Assembly: GCA_028719265.1 (NCBI GenBank)
Contig: JAQUKF010000023.1
Span: forward strand, 1-13,356
Length of the DNA: 13,356 nucleotides
Reading direction: 5' to 3'
Source: Candidatus Omnitrophota bacterium
GTDB lineage: Bacteria > Omnitrophota > Gorgyraeia > Gygaellales > Profunditerraquicolaceae
In this document: piece after piece, positions 13,346-13,356 of the stretch
Numbering within the stretch: position 1 is the first letter of the stretch
How the letters are laid out: each line of letters begins with the position of its first letter
Made by a program: the position numbers and the translations under genes
Notes under the pieces: model-generated
Told to the model about the DNA's origin: nothing
Seen by the model: the letters and a program-made list of their open reading frames with translations, nothing else
Databases searched by the model: none

Positions 13346-13356
13346 GAAATAATTTT

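Overview
This window is an ordinary-looking stretch of chromosome from a Gram-negative-type bacterium. Every gene lies on the minus strand, so transcription runs from right to left. There are no IS elements, phage genes, CRISPR arrays, tRNAs or rRNAs, and no gene-free stretch longer than 140 bases. The composition, the core-gene string rho-rpmE-prfA-prmC-murA, and a secreted TPR protein with recurring 'YWA-x-RAELG...PW' modules would fit an uncultivated lineage such as Omnitrophota. That assignment is an inference from general familiarity, not a demonstrated placement.

Layout in the direction of transcription. (1) 13345-12036: a monocistronic-looking gene for an exported TPR protein, driven by a near-consensus sigma70 promoter (TTGACG-N17-TATAAT) placed so close to the ATG that the mRNA would have almost no leader. 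The protein contains an in-frame 510-bp tandem duplication. (2) 12035-11893: a 143-base spacer with an inverted repeat and a weak candidate promoter. (3) 11892-2558: polA, glgA, coaE, rho, rpmE, prfA, prmC and murA, closely packed with overlaps (polA/glgA 4 bp, glgA/coaE 23 bp) or gaps under 100 bases. (4) 2561-1: trpG, trpD, trpC and the start of trpF, joined to murA by a 4-bp ATGA overlap. trpF runs off the left edge. No trpE, trpB or trpA is visible.

How the genes work together. polA (repair and Okazaki-fragment processing), coaE (last step of CoA synthesis), rho (transcription termination), rpmE (ribosomal protein bL31), prfA with prmC (release factor 1 and the methylase of its GGQ glutamine) and murA (first committed step of peptidoglycan synthesis) are core growth functions. 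glgA (glycogen synthase) sits among them. The trp genes convert chorismate-derived anthranilate toward tryptophan: TrpG supplies ammonia for anthranilate, TrpD adds phosphoribose, TrpF isomerises and TrpC closes the indole ring.

I did not find a convincing new multi-gene system. The points most worth a second look are the duplicated TPR protein and its module, its near-leaderless promoter, the altered Rho P-loop (Tyr at position 181), the hairpin-bearing leader of rpmE, and the position of glgA and of the trp genes in this cluster.
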